Assembly: GCF_004328075.1 (NCBI RefSeq)
Contig: NZ_SJFN01000010.1
Location: forward strand, 62,001-126,000
Length of the DNA stretch: 64,000 bases
Origin: Siculibacillus lacustris
GTDB taxonomy: Bacteria; Pseudomonadota; Alphaproteobacteria; Rhizobiales; Ancalomicrobiaceae
Direction of reading: 5' to 3'
Position 1 is the first letter of the stretch. Every line of letters starts with the position of its first letter. The notes under the pieces were generated by a model that saw nothing but the letters and a program-made list of their open reading frames with translations, did no database searches and was not told where the DNA came from. This document shows, piece by piece, positions 9,061-20,044 of this stretch. Both the position numbers and the translations under genes were made by a program.

Positions 9061-10086
9061 TCAATGGGCGAGTTGCGCCATCGTCTCGTTGTAGTCGCGG
9101 ATGCCGTCGAGAACGTCCCACGCCGCGAACACCACCGGGAAGGCCTTGCCGACGATCTTGTAACCGGTCGCCAGACGCGACGCCTGGGTGAGCACCCCTT
9201 GCTGGCGGGCGGCCTGTTCGGTCGAGGCCCGCAGGATGCCCTGGGACTTGCGGATCGCCGCCCGGCGCAGGCCCTCCAGGCCGAGGCGCTCGGAATGCTG
9301 GCGGATCAGCCCTTCGGCCGACTTGATGATCTGTTCGGCCTTGCTGGCGTGTTGCAGCGCAAGGTGGCCACCGTATTCGGACGCCCGCCCGCCGAGCTCC
9401 GAGGTCACGCCCTTGCCGGCTTCGAAGGACACCGCCGCCACCGACGCCGAGGTGGCGTCCTCCCAGGTCTTGACCAGCGCCTTGCCCATCGAAAAACCGG
9501 TCGACACCGCGCCGTAGGCGAGGCCGGACGCCCCCGGGCTCAGCCCCCAGACGCAGAGCGCCGAGACCCCGCCGCCTTCGGCGGCGATCGCCGCGAGCGC
9601 CATCGGCGCCCCGAGACCGATCGCGGCGATCCCCACCGTGGCGGCGAGTTCGATCATCGCCATGTTGGCGATGCCGCCCTCCAGCTCGGCGACCACCATC
9701 CGGTTGATCTCGGTCGTGTCCCGTCCCATCGCCAGGAAAGCATCGTGGGCGAACTTGCGTTCGCGCCGCGCCCAATCGACGTAGGCATGCGCGGCCTTCG
9801 GTCCATGTCCGTTCAATTCGTCGATCCAGCGGAACATGAACTGCTGGTGGAGATGGTCGATCGCGTCCTGAATCTCGCGACGTGAAGAGGTCTCGATTTC
9901 GAACGTCCCCGGCGGCTCTTTCCAGAAGAGCAGCGAATAGTAGATGTTCAACACCGTGCTGTCGTTCTTGGTGTGCCACGTCATTTGGCTGTGCCGCTGC
10001 AGGGCGATGGCCATCGCCACCGAGCGGAAGAACTTGCTGATGGCATCGAGATCGTAGCAGACGATCGGACTATCGGCGCGGGGCAT
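9061..10086 (-). CDS. Unrecognised protein with central glycine-rich hydrophobic region
   Basis: I do not recognise this 341-residue protein. Residues 1-130 are mixed and rich in aromatic and charged residues (FFRSVAMAIAL, WARRERKFAHDAFLAMGRD). Residues about 135-215 are a long Ala/Gly/Met-rich hydrophobic stretch (IGLGAPMALAAIAAEGGG, GAVSTGFSMGKAL) that could form membrane-inserting helices. Residues about 225-320 are helical and rich in Lys, Arg, Gln and Ser. The C-terminus (VVFAAWDVLDGIRDYNE) again has a hydrophobic segment. There is no signal peptide. GGGAG lies 8 bases upstream of the ATG, and an A+T-rich patch follows at 10120-10190. It points against its neighbours and splits a usual prmA-pepP neighbourhood. 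An effector, toxin or membrane-associated protein is possible, but nothing decides it. Confidence 0.7.
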   Translation of the reverse strand: MPRADSPIVCYDLDAISKFFRSVAMAIALQRHSQMTWHTKNDSTVLNIYYSLLFWKEPPGTFEIETSSRREIQDAIDHLHQQFMFRWIDELNGHGPKAAHAYVDWARRERKFAHDAFLAMGRDTTEINRMVVAELEGGIANMAMIELAATVGIAAIGLGAPMALAAIAAEGGGVSALCVWGLSPGASGLAYGAVSTGFSMGKALVKTWEDATSASVAAVSFEAGKGVTSELGGRASEYGGHLALQHASKAEQIIKSAEGLIRQHSERLGLEGLRRAAIRKSQGILRASTEQAARQQGVLTQASRLATGYKIVGKAFPVVFAAWDVLDGIRDYNETMAQLAH

Positions 10087-10428
10087 GGCTCTTCTCCCAG
10101 TCGATGGTGCAGCGCACTACAGCAATATCAAAGTATTATTTCACCCACGGTTCGATATTTAATCCCATTTTCATGGCCGAAGTTGGCAGCTGCTTCCATA
10201 CCACGGCCGTTCTTTGGTCTGCGTCGATCGGTCGCACACGGTCAATCCTGGTCGCGATCGCGTGAGACCTCGCCTGTTGCTGTTGCGATTTCTGCGCTCG
10301 CCGGGCCATCCTCTCGGTCAGACGGGCGAAGTGATTCGGCCGCGGCTTGCGGCCCGTCAACGAGCTGCCGCAAACCGCGTGCAAGAATGGAATGCGCAGT
10401 CACAACAAGAAAAATCGGGAGACGCACC
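10087..10428. promoter_or_regulatory. Divergent intergenic region with A+T-rich patch
   Basis: This 342-base gap separates two divergently read genes and should hold promoters for both. It contains an unusually A+T-rich patch at about 10120-10190 (such as AAAGTATTATTTCACC and CGATATTTAATCCCATTTTC), which stands out in this very G+C-rich window. I cannot place a convincing -35/-10 pair, and no small gene is supported. Confidence 0.4.
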
Positions 10429-10881
10429 ATGGCTCGCATGAAGATCGCCAATGGGACCTGGATCTTGGTCGGCGACGGTCGCAAGGCTCTGTTCCTCCGC
10501 AACGACGGCATGCCGGAGATGCCCAACCTGCACTGCATCGCAATGCGCGAGCAGACCAATCCCGCCACCCGCGACCAGGGCCGCGACGCCCCCGGCCGCG
10601 TCGCCGTCGCTGCCGGTGCCCGCCGCGCCTCGGTCGAACCGACCGACCTGCACGATCTGGCCGAACGCCGCTTCGCCCATCGCCTCGCCGCCGACCTCAA
10701 CGCCGCCGCCCACGACGGCCGCTACGACCACCTGATCGTGGTCGCCCCGCCGCGCATGCTCGCCACGCTGCGCGACGAACTGTCCTGCGAGGCCAAGGCC
10801 TGCCTCTGCGCCGAGATCGACAAGGATCTGACCCGTCACACCCTCGCCGACATCGAGACCATCCTGATGGCCGCCGGCTGA
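10429..10881 (+). CDS. Host attachment protein (baeRF-like)
   Basis: The 150-residue protein opens with KIANGTWILVGDGRKALFLRN and contains AERRFAHRLAADLN and HLIVVAPPRMLATLRDEL. These are typical of the family annotated as required for attachment to host cells, a bacterial branch related to archaeo-eukaryotic release factors. Members carry an RNase-H-like fold and are thought to act on ribosomes or RNA, so the name is probably misleading. The ATG at 10429 follows GGGAGA at good spacing; the next ATG (10438) is a weaker alternative. It is followed by a row of hairpins and then by the aminopeptidase gene. Confidence 0.8.
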   Translation: MARMKIANGTWILVGDGRKALFLRNDGMPEMPNLHCIAMREQTNPATRDQGRDAPGRVAVAAGARRASVEPTDLHDLAERRFAHRLAADLNAAAHDGRYDHLIVVAPPRMLATLRDELSCEAKACLCAEIDKDLTRHTLADIETILMAAG

Positions 10882-10888
10882 GCCCTCG

Positions 10889-10969
10889 CCCCGGGGCTCG
10901 TGCCCCGGGTCCCGACCGGGACACGCCGCGCCGGGTCACGCGCGGCGTCCCATGCGATGCTTTCGCATG
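10889..10969. terminator. Row of four consecutive hairpins
   Basis: Four perfect inverted repeats follow each other: CCCGGGGC/GCCCCGGG (10890-10909), TCCCG/CGGGA (10910-10921), ACGCCGCG/CGCGGCGT (10923-10948) and CATGCGA/TCGCATG (10951-10969). The first sits 8 bases after the stop of the host-attachment gene and is the likeliest terminator. A run of four is more than a terminator needs and resembles a palindromic repeat unit. Confidence 0.55.
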
Positions 10970-11146
10970 ACCGGACCTCCCACGGCGTTCGGCCGTCGCG
11001 GGGCTCGTTCGGATCTGCCCGCGCCCCGCGCCGGATCCTCGGCGTTCGCGCTCCATTGCCGGTCGCCGCCCCACGCGGACGAGCGATGTTGCGGGCGCGT
11101 CGAGCTTTTCGTTGCCTCGGCGCGGGAGCGCGATACACTCGCCGCC

Positions 11147-12955
11147 ATGTTCCAGACCTATGACACGCCCGCCGACCCGACCCTCGGCGCCCCCCGCCTC
11201 GCGCGCCTGCGCGTCGAGATCGCCCGCCGGGGCCTCGCCGGCTTCCTGGTGCCCCGCGCCGACGAGTTCCAGGGCGAATACGTCCCGCCCTCGGCCGAAC
11301 GCCTGCGCTGGCTGACCGGCTTTTCCGGCTCCGCCGGCGCCGCGGTGGTCCTCGCGGATGAAGCCGCGCTGTTCGTCGACGGCCGCTACACCCTCCAGGC
11401 CGCCGCCGAAGCCGATCTGACCGCCTTCACCCTGGTCGATCTGGTGGCGACGCCGCCGCAGACCTGGGTCGCCTCGCGCCTCGGCGCCGGCGACCGCCTC
11501 GGCTTCGATCCCTGGCTGCACACCCGCGCCCAGATCCGCCGCCTCGCCGCCGCCCTCGAGCCGCGTGGCGCGGAGCTGGTCGCCGTCGACAATCTCGTCG
11601 ACGCGATCTGGGACGACCGCCCGGCCGCGCCCACCGGCGCCCTGTCGCCGCAGCCGCTCGACCTCGCCGGCCAATCCGCCGCCGCCAAGCGCACGGCGCT
11701 CTCGGCCCACCTCACCGAAATCGGCGCCGACGCCCTGCTGGTGGTCCAGCCCGATTCGCTCGCCTGGGCCTTCAACCTCCGCGGCCGCGACGTCGCCCAC
11801 AATCCGGTGCCGCTGGCCCATGCCGTGGTGCCGCGCGACGGTCGCCCGACGCTGTTCGTCGCCCCCGCCAAGGTCGACGCCGACCTCGCCGCGACGCTGC
11901 GCACCGAGCTCGACCTCGCCTCCCCCGGCGATCTCCTCGCCGCCCTCGATGCGCTCGGTGCCGCCGGTGCGCGGGTGGCGATCGACCCGGTCTGGACCCC
12001 CGAGATCCTCGCCCGCCGGCTGGAGGCCGCCGGCGCGGTGCTGGTCGAGGGCGACGATCCGGTGATCCTGCCGAAGGCCCGGAAGAACGCCGCCGAAATC
12101 GCCGGCGCCCGCGCCGCCCATGTCCGCGACGGCGCCGCCATGGCCCGCTTCCTCGCGTGGTTCGACGCCGAGGGTCGCTTCACCGACGAGATCGCCTGCG
12201 CCGAAAAGCTGGAGGCGCTGCGCGCCGAGGGCGGGCGCCTGCTCGACATCTCCTTTGCCACCATCGCCGCCGCCGGCCCCGATGCCGCCCTGCCCCACTA
12301 TCACCCGACCCGCGCCGGCAACCGGGCGATCGACGCCGACGGCCTGTTCCTGATCGACTCCGGCGGCCAGTACCGCGACGGCACCACCGACGTAACCCGC
12401 ACCATCGCCGTCGGCACCCCGCCGGCCGAGATGCGCCGGGCCTTCACCCTGGTGCTGAAGGGCCACATCGCCATCGCCACCGCCCGCTTCCCGGTCGGCA
12501 CCACCGGCGCCGCCCTCGATACGCTCGCCCGCATCGCCCTGTGGAAGGCCGGCCACGACTTCGACCACGGCACCGGCCACGGCGTCGGCTCCTACCTGTC
12601 GGTCCACGAGGGACCGCAGCGCATCGCCAAGTCCGGCACCGCGGCGCTCGAGCCCGGCATGATCGTGTCGAACGAGCCCGGCTTCTACGCCGCCGGAGCC
12701 TTCGGCATCCGCATCGAGAATCTCGAACTGGTCACCCCGGCGGAAGCGATCCCCGGCGGCGATCGGCCGATGCTCGGCTTCGAAGTGCTGACCCTGGTGC
12801 CGATCGATCGCCGGCTGATCGACCCGGCGCTGCTCGCCCCGGAGGAAATCGCCTGGCTCGACCGCTACCACGCGCGGGTGCGCGCCACGATCCTGCCGCT
12901 GGTCGACGCGGTCACCGCCCCGTGGCTGATCGCCGCGACCGAACCGCTCGCCTGA
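11147..12955 (+). CDS. Aminopeptidase P family protein (Xaa-Pro aminopeptidase)
   Basis: The likely start is ATG 11147 (MFQTYDTPAD), giving 602 residues, the size of the three-domain aminopeptidase P type common in Alphaproteobacteria. Two creatinase-like N-terminal domains precede the pita-bread catalytic domain. Its metal ligands are visible in LFLIDSGGQYRDGTTDVTRT (two Asp), HGTGHGVGSYLSVHEG (His), SNEPGFY (Glu) and IRIENLEL (Glu). It is a dinuclear-metal cytoplasmic peptidase that removes an N-terminal residue before proline. The frame extends 65 codons upstream, but that part runs through hairpins and is not protein-like. A glutathione transferase gene follows 22 bases later, suggesting co-transcription. 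Confidence 0.88.
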   Translation: MFQTYDTPADPTLGAPRLARLRVEIARRGLAGFLVPRADEFQGEYVPPSAERLRWLTGFSGSAGAAVVLADEAALFVDGRYTLQAAAEADLTAFTLVDLVATPPQTWVASRLGAGDRLGFDPWLHTRAQIRRLAAALEPRGAELVAVDNLVDAIWDDRPAAPTGALSPQPLDLAGQSAAAKRTALSAHLTEIGADALLVVQPDSLAWAFNLRGRDVAHNPVPLAHAVVPRDGRPTLFVAPAKVDADLAATLRTELDLASPGDLLAALDALGAAGARVAIDPVWTPEILARRLEAAGAVLVEGDDPVILPKARKNAAEIAGARAAHVRDGAAMARFLAWFDAEGRFTDEIACAEKLEALRAEGGRLLDISFATIAAAGPDAALPHYHPTRAGNRAIDADGLFLIDSGGQYRDGTTDVTRTIAVGTPPAEMRRAFTLVLKGHIAIATARFPVGTTGAALDTLARIALWKAGHDFDHGTGHGVGSYLSVHEGPQRIAKSGTAALEPGMIVSNEPGFYAAGAFGIRIENLELVTPAEAIPGGDRPMLGFEVLTLVPIDRRLIDPALLAPEEIAWLDRYHARVRATILPLVDAVTAPWLIAATEPLA

Positions 12956-12977
12956 GCGACCGCCCGAGGACACCATC

Positions 12978-13622
12978 ATGAGCGACTACACTCTCCATTG
13001 CTTCGGCGAGAGCGGCAATTCCTACAAGGCGGCGCTGATGCTCGAGCTGTGCGGGCTCGACTGGGCGCCGGCCTTCGTACCCTTCTTCGAGGGCGCCACC
13101 CGCAAGACCGAATGGCGCGAGACGCTCAACGAGATGGGCGAGGCGCCGGTGCTGATCCACGGCGATCTGACGCTGACCCAGTCGGGCGTGATCCTCGACT
13201 ATCTCGCCGAAGAGACCGGCAAGTTCGGCCCGGAGACCGCCGCCGAGCGCCGCGAGATCTGGCGCTGGATTCTCTTCGACAACCACAAGTTCACCAGCTA
13301 TTTCGCCACCCTGCGCTTCTTCCTCGGGATCAAGAAGTTCCCCGAGAGCCCGGTCACCGAGTTCCTGCGCGGGCGGGTGATCGACGCCTACAAGGTGGTT
13401 GAGAAGCATCTGGCGAGCCGCGACTTCCTGGTCGGCGGCCGCCCGACCATCGCCGATCTGTCGCTCGCCGGTTATTGCTTCTACACCGAGGAGGTCGGCT
13501 TCGACCGCTGGGCGACCTTCCCGGCCGTCCACGCCTGGACCGGGCGCATCGCCGCCCTGCCCGGCTGGAAAGGCCCCTGGGAGCTGATGCCCTCCGCGCT
13601 CACCGGCCCCTCCGCCGGCTGA
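12978..13622 (+). CDS. Glutathione S-transferase family protein
   Basis: The 214-residue protein has an N-terminal thioredoxin-like domain with the binding-site pattern GEAPVLIHGDLTLTQSGVIL (glutathione-binding loop before the cis-proline region and the Q-S pair). A helical C-terminal domain follows with the N-capping motif RPTIADLSLAGY. Enzymes of this fold conjugate or reduce with glutathione in the cytoplasm; the substrate is unknown. It is read directly after aminopeptidase P. Its stop is 6 bases from the stop of the convergent exporter gene, leaving no room for a separate terminator. Confidence 0.85.
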   Translation: MSDYTLHCFGESGNSYKAALMLELCGLDWAPAFVPFFEGATRKTEWRETLNEMGEAPVLIHGDLTLTQSGVILDYLAEETGKFGPETAAERREIWRWILFDNHKFTSYFATLRFFLGIKKFPESPVTEFLRGRVIDAYKVVEKHLASRDFLVGGRPTIADLSLAGYCFYTEEVGFDRWATFPAVHAWTGRIAALPGWKGPWELMPSALTGPSAG

Positions 13623-13628
13623 GCCGCG

Positions 13629-14519
13629 TCAGGTGCGGCCACGCGCCGCGCCGCCACCGATGCCGATCCACACCCCAAGGCCGATCGTCGCAGCGGCGAC
13701 GACGATCGCCGGCGTAAGGCTCTCGCCGAGCACCATCACGGCGAGGATCACCCCGGAGACCGGCTGCAGAAACTGGAACACCCCGACCCGGGCGATGCCG
13801 CCGCGGCCGAGCGCCCAGTACCACGCGACATAGCCGATCACCGACACCCCGACCGCCAGATAGGCGACGCCGGCCCAGGCGGCGAGCGATACGCCGCCGA
13901 CGTCGACCCCGGCGAGGAGCGACGGCAGCAGCGGCAGAATCGGCAGGCTGGCGAAGACGATCCCCCAATAGGTCGTCCCCTGCGCCGGATAGCCGGTCTG
14001 TTTCAGCCGGCCGCCGGCGACGTAGCCGATCGCCCCGAACACCCCGGCGAGCCCGACCAGGAGATCGCCGACGAGATCCTCGCCGCCCGAGGCCGTCGCC
14101 CGGAGCGAGATCAGCAGCAACTCGCCGGCGAGCGCGATAGCGCAGCCGAGCCACCAGCGGCCGGCCGGCCGGCGACGTTCGACCAGATGGGCGATCGCCC
14201 CGGTGGCGATCGGCACCATCGCCAGGATCATCGATCCGTGGATGCCCGAAGTGCGCTGCATACCGAGCGAGAAGAACAGCGGAAAGGCGAAATAGCCGCA
14301 GGCTGCCGACACCGCCAGTCCGGCGATCTGTCGCCGGCCGCGCGGCAGCGGCACGCCGAGCGCCAACCCGATCGGCAGGGCGACCAGCCCGCCGAGCACG
14401 GTGCGCAGGCAGGCGACGAGGACGGGCGACAGTTCGGCGACGGCAACCTTGGTGCCGATCGCCGAGCCACCCCACAGCACGATTCCGAACAGTGCGACGA
14501 CGACCACCAGCGGCGACAT
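13629..14519 (-). CDS. DMT-superfamily (EamA) exporter
   Basis: The product has 296 residues from ATG 14519, which follows GGAGG at good spacing; a GTG two codons upstream sits too close to that site. About ten hydrophobic helices are arranged as two EamA repeats (residues about 5-135 and 145-290), for example LAVSAACGYFAFPLFFSLGM and VGVFQFLQPVSGVILAVMVL. Such proteins export metabolites such as amino acids across the inner membrane; the substrate is unknown. It is convergent with the glutathione transferase and divergent from ligA. Confidence 0.85.
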   Translation of the reverse strand: MSPLVVVVALFGIVLWGGSAIGTKVAVAELSPVLVACLRTVLGGLVALPIGLALGVPLPRGRRQIAGLAVSAACGYFAFPLFFSLGMQRTSGIHGSMILAMVPIATGAIAHLVERRRPAGRWWLGCAIALAGELLLISLRATASGGEDLVGDLLVGLAGVFGAIGYVAGGRLKQTGYPAQGTTYWGIVFASLPILPLLPSLLAGVDVGGVSLAAWAGVAYLAVGVSVIGYVAWYWALGRGGIARVGVFQFLQPVSGVILAVMVLGESLTPAIVVAAATIGLGVWIGIGGGAARGRT

Positions 14520-14589
14520 GGGCACGAACCTCCGTCACGAGAGGGGGCCCAGGCGAGCGGCACGCATCGGCCGCGCTCCCCGATGGTGA

Positions 14590-16872
<2,283 letters not shown>

Positions 16873-17377
16873 GGCCGGCCGCGCCCCTCCCCCCGATCAT
16901 CGCCCCCGCATCGCCCGAACCCGCGCGAGGCGCGCGCCCACGCCGCCGTCGCACACGGCTGCCCCCGACCCGCCCCATCACCGCGCCGACCGAAGGTCAT
17001 CGCGCGAAGCCGTCGCGTTTTCGAAAGGGTGCAGCCGCGCCTTCGGCGGAGGGGGCGGCGACGCCCCTTCGGCGGGCGAAAGGGATCATGCTGCATTGCA
17101 ATATGTCGCGGAAAAGCTCATTAGACTTTGGTCTGAGGGCGTCTACGACTTAAGAATAAGAGATGCGCCCGAAATTCCGATCAGCCATGCATTCATGTGG
17201 CAGCAATTGCATTAACACCTCGTTCATCGGCATTAATTTCATAGCTGACACATTCTCGCCGCAATTGGGCGGCATATTTCTTCGCAACGCACAACGAAAG
17301 GCCGGCCGTCGCCGGCGGTGCGCCGGGGGGCAAACCCGCTCCCGGAGCACTGAAGTCTCGTTACCCTGGAGGGCACC
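16873..17377. other. Intergenic region with A+T-rich leader
   Basis: This is a 505-base gap. The first 200 bases are G+C-rich without a supported gene. From about 17080 to 17280 the composition is much richer in A+T (for example CATTAACACCTCGTTCATCG and CATTAATTTCATAGC), which fits a promoter and leader for the small gene at 17378. A 72-codon open frame starting at 17163 has no family likeness and runs into the ribosome-binding site of that gene, so I do not call it. Confidence 0.4.
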
Positions 17378-17563
17378 ATGACCGATTTCCTCGCTTTCGC
17401 CGGACGCCTCATTCGCAACACCATGGCCCGCACCGCCATCGTCAGCGAAGAAGAGTACCTCTCGGACGCCACCGACCGGATCGACCTCGAGCTGAAGATG
17501 CGCGAGTACGACCGCATGCGCGGCAACCGTCAGGTCTACCTCGGCGGCTCCGCCACCCTCTGA
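17378..17563 (+). CDS. Small DUF3563-like protein
   Basis: The 61-residue protein reads MTDFLAFAGRLIRN, then SEEEYLSDATDRIDLELKMR and a basic, Arg-rich end. The pattern EEYLS-x-AxDxxDLExxMRxxDR matches my memory of the short DUF3563-type proteins of Proteobacteria, whose role is unknown. It has a strong ribosome-binding site (TGGAGGG) 7 bases before the ATG and a long A+T-rich leader, and it is followed by two hairpins. It therefore looks like a single-gene transcript that may be well expressed. Confidence 0.7.
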   Translation: MTDFLAFAGRLIRNTMARTAIVSEEEYLSDATDRIDLELKMREYDRMRGNRQVYLGGSATL

Positions 17564-17567
17564 GCCC

Positions 17568-17615
17568 GACGCGGCTCCGCCGCGTCCCGTTCGATCCGCG
17601 CGGCCCGGCCGCGCG
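17568..17615 (+). terminator. Two hairpins after the small DUF3563-like gene
   Basis: GACGCGGC/GCCGCGTC (17568-17586, 3-base loop) and CGCGCGGC/GCCGCGCG (17597-17615, 3-base loop) are perfect stems starting 5 bases after the stop codon. No T-run follows, which is usual for terminators in very G+C-rich genomes. Confidence 0.5.
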
Positions 17616-17843
17616 ATGATCGCCAGCGCGGATCTCCCGCGCCGAGATCCGACCGCGCGGTTCGCCCGCGCCGTCATGGGATGGTCCCGAGACCCGCTCC
17701 GGGTCGGCGCCGCCCGCCGTTTTCGCGACCCGTCCGTTCCGCCTTTCTCGGCGGCGGGCGGGTCGTGACGTTTCGACGCTCCGACCGGGCTCGACGTCGC
17801 CGCCGATCCGGGCACAGTCACACGCTCCCAACGGAGTTCGCCG

Positions 17844-18227
17844 ATGTCCGATTCGCCCCCCGACCAAGCCCCCGTCATCCGCACCATCGCCATGCCCGCC
17901 GACACCAATCCGGCCGGCGACATCTTCGGCGGCTGGCTGATGGCCCACATGGATCTCGCCGCCGGCAGCGTGGCGACGCGCCGGGCGCGCGGCCGCGCCG
18001 CGACGGTGGCGGTCGAAGGCATGGCCTTCCTCAGTCCGGTGGTGGTCGGCGACGAAGTGAGCTTCTACGGCACGATCGTCGCGACCGGCCGCTCCTCGGT
18101 GAAGATCCTGATCGAAGCCTGGCGCCGCAAGCGCGAGGACGAGGGCTCGGTCAAGGTGACCCAGGCGGTGTTCACCTTCGTGGCGATCGGCGAAGACCGC
18201 CGCCCGCGGCCGCTGCCGCCGCTCTGA
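17844..18227 (+). CDS. Acyl-CoA thioesterase (YciA-like hotdog fold)
   Basis: The protein has 127 residues with the hotdog thioesterase signature PADTNPAGDIFGGWLMAHMD (about 17-36), where the GG-x-x-M loop and Asp contribute to the active site. VAVEGMAFLSPVVVGDEVSF follows. It hydrolyses acyl-CoA thioesters in the cytoplasm; YciA-type enzymes prefer short to medium chains. The gene is separated from the convergent recN by 40 bases and has its own upstream region of about 280 bases. Confidence 0.87.
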   Translation: MSDSPPDQAPVIRTIAMPADTNPAGDIFGGWLMAHMDLAAGSVATRRARGRAATVAVEGMAFLSPVVVGDEVSFYGTIVATGRSSVKILIEAWRRKREDEGSVKVTQAVFTFVAIGEDRRPRPLPPL

Positions 18228-18267
18228 CGGGCCAAGCGGTACCTGGGCGGCGCCTGCGAGGGCGCGC

Positions 18268-19953
18268 CTACCCGCCGGCCATCAGCCGCTCGGCGGCCGC
18301 CCGGGCTTCGGCGGTGATCTCCTCGCCGGACAACATCCGGGCGATCTCCTCGCGCCGCGCCGCCCGCTCCATCCGCACCACCCGCGTGGCGACGCGATCG
18401 CCGATCGGCGTGCCGTCGCCGTCGGTGACCGGCTCCTTGGAGATCAGGAAATGGGTGTCGGCGCGCGCCGCCACCTGCGGCGCATGGGTCACGCTCATCA
18501 CCTGGACCCGCTCGGCGAGCCGCGCCAACCGCTGGCCGATGGCGCCGGCCACCGCCCCGCCGACCCCGGTATCGATTTCGTCGAAGATCAGCGTCGGCGC
18601 CGAGCCGCGATCGGCCAGCGACACCTTCAGCGCCAGCAGAAACCGCGACAGCTCACCGCCCGAGGCGACCTTCATCATCGGCCCGGCGCGCGTGCCGGGA
18701 TTGGTCTGGACGTGGAACTCGACCCGGTCGAGACCCTCGGGCCCGGCCTGCCGCTCGGGCTGCTCGAACGCCACGATGAACCGCGCCCGCTCGAGCCGGA
18801 GCGCCGGCAGTTCCGCAGCCACCGCCGCCTCGAGCCCGACCGCCGCCGCAGCGCGGGCGACGGAGAGCTCGCGCGCCAGCTTCAGATAGGTCGCCTCGCC
18901 CGCCGCCGCCGCCGCCTCGAAGGCCGCGAGCTTCTCCTCGCCGTGGTCGAGGTCGGCGAGGTCGGCGGCCATGCCGTGGCGCAGCGGCACCAGCGCGTCG
19001 ACCGTGCAGGAATGCTTGCGCGCCGCCGCTCGAAGCGCGAACAGCCGCTCCTCGGTGCGCTCCAACTCGCGCGGATCGAAGTCGGCCGCCCGCAGCGCCA
19101 CTTGGAGCGCGCCGCGCGCCTCCTCGAGCAGGTCGAGCGCCGCGCCCATCGGCTTCAAGACCGCATCGGGCAGGCCCGGCACCAGCGACGCCTTGCGCTC
19201 CAGCCCGCGCATCACCCCGACGATCGACGAGATCGGCGAATGCGAGCCGTCGAAGGTGTCGACCGCCTCGGCGAGATCGCCGGCGACCTTTTCCGACTGC
19301 ATCATGCGATGGCGCGACGCCGCGAGTTCGACCTCTTCGCCCGCCGCCGGCGCCAGCCGGTCGAGCTCCTCGAGCGAGGCCCGGAGATAGTCGGCCTCAC
19401 GCCGCGCCGCGTCGATCCGGGCGAGATGGCCGTCGCGCACCTCGACCGCCCGCCGCCACGCCCGCCACGCCGCGCCGACCGCCGTCACCGCCCCCTCGAG
19501 CCCGCCGAAGGCGTCGAGCAGCCGCCGATGGGCACGCTCGTCGATCAGCGCCCGGTCGTCGTGCTGGCCGTGGATCTCCACCAGGAGCTCGCCGACGTCG
19601 CGCAACAGGCTGGCCGAGACCGGCGAATCGTTGAGGAAAGCCCGCGTCCGGCCGTCGGCGGCCTGGATCCGGCGGGTGATGATCTCGCCGTCGTCGGTGA
19701 TGTCGTTGTCGGCGAGGAGCTTGCGCACCGGGTGGTCGGCGGCGACGTCGAACACCGCCGTGACCTGCCCCTGGGCCACGCCCTGGCGTACCAGCCCGGC
19801 GTCGCCACGCCCCCCCAGCGCCAGCGCCAGACTGTCGAGCAGAATCGACTTGCCGGCGCCGGTCTCGCCGGTCAGCACCGTGAGCCCTCTCGAAAAATCG
19901 ATTTCGAGCCGCTCGATCAGAACGATGTCTCGGATCGACAGGGCGGCGAGCAT
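18268..19953 (-). CDS. recN: DNA repair protein RecN
   Basis: This SMC-like ATPase of 561 residues has Walker A GETGAGKS at 29-36, long central coiled coils, the ABC signature VASGGELSRFLLALK and Walker B TLIFDEIDTGVGG near the C-terminus. RecN acts early in double-strand break repair by gathering DNA ends. It is the last gene of the minus-strand run, 91 bases after bamD. This order (lpxC, bamD, recN) is the usual Rhizobiales extension of the division cluster. Confidence 0.96.
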   Translation of the reverse strand: MLAALSIRDIVLIERLEIDFSRGLTVLTGETGAGKSILLDSLALALGGRGDAGLVRQGVAQGQVTAVFDVAADHPVRKLLADNDITDDGEIITRRIQAADGRTRAFLNDSPVSASLLRDVGELLVEIHGQHDDRALIDERAHRRLLDAFGGLEGAVTAVGAAWRAWRRAVEVRDGHLARIDAARREADYLRASLEELDRLAPAAGEEVELAASRHRMMQSEKVAGDLAEAVDTFDGSHSPISSIVGVMRGLERKASLVPGLPDAVLKPMGAALDLLEEARGALQVALRAADFDPRELERTEERLFALRAAARKHSCTVDALVPLRHGMAADLADLDHGEEKLAAFEAAAAAGEATYLKLARELSVARAAAAVGLEAAVAAELPALRLERARFIVAFEQPERQAGPEGLDRVEFHVQTNPGTRAGPMMKVASGGELSRFLLALKVSLADRGSAPTLIFDEIDTGVGGAVAGAIGQRLARLAERVQVMSVTHAPQVAARADTHFLISKEPVTDGDGTPIGDRVATRVVRMERAARREEIARMLSGEEITAEARAAAERLMAGG

Positions 19954-20044
19954 GGGCTTCGATGATTCTCCGATGGGGTCGGGGCGGACGATAGCCGCAA
20001 CGAGAACGAATCGGAACCCCTGCCCGGCACGACCGCCGTGCGGA

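Noticed and set aside
10697-12979. A 760-codon minus-strand frame across aminopeptidase P
   Set aside because: It is antisense to a gene with all metal ligands in place; its own product has no recognisable motif.
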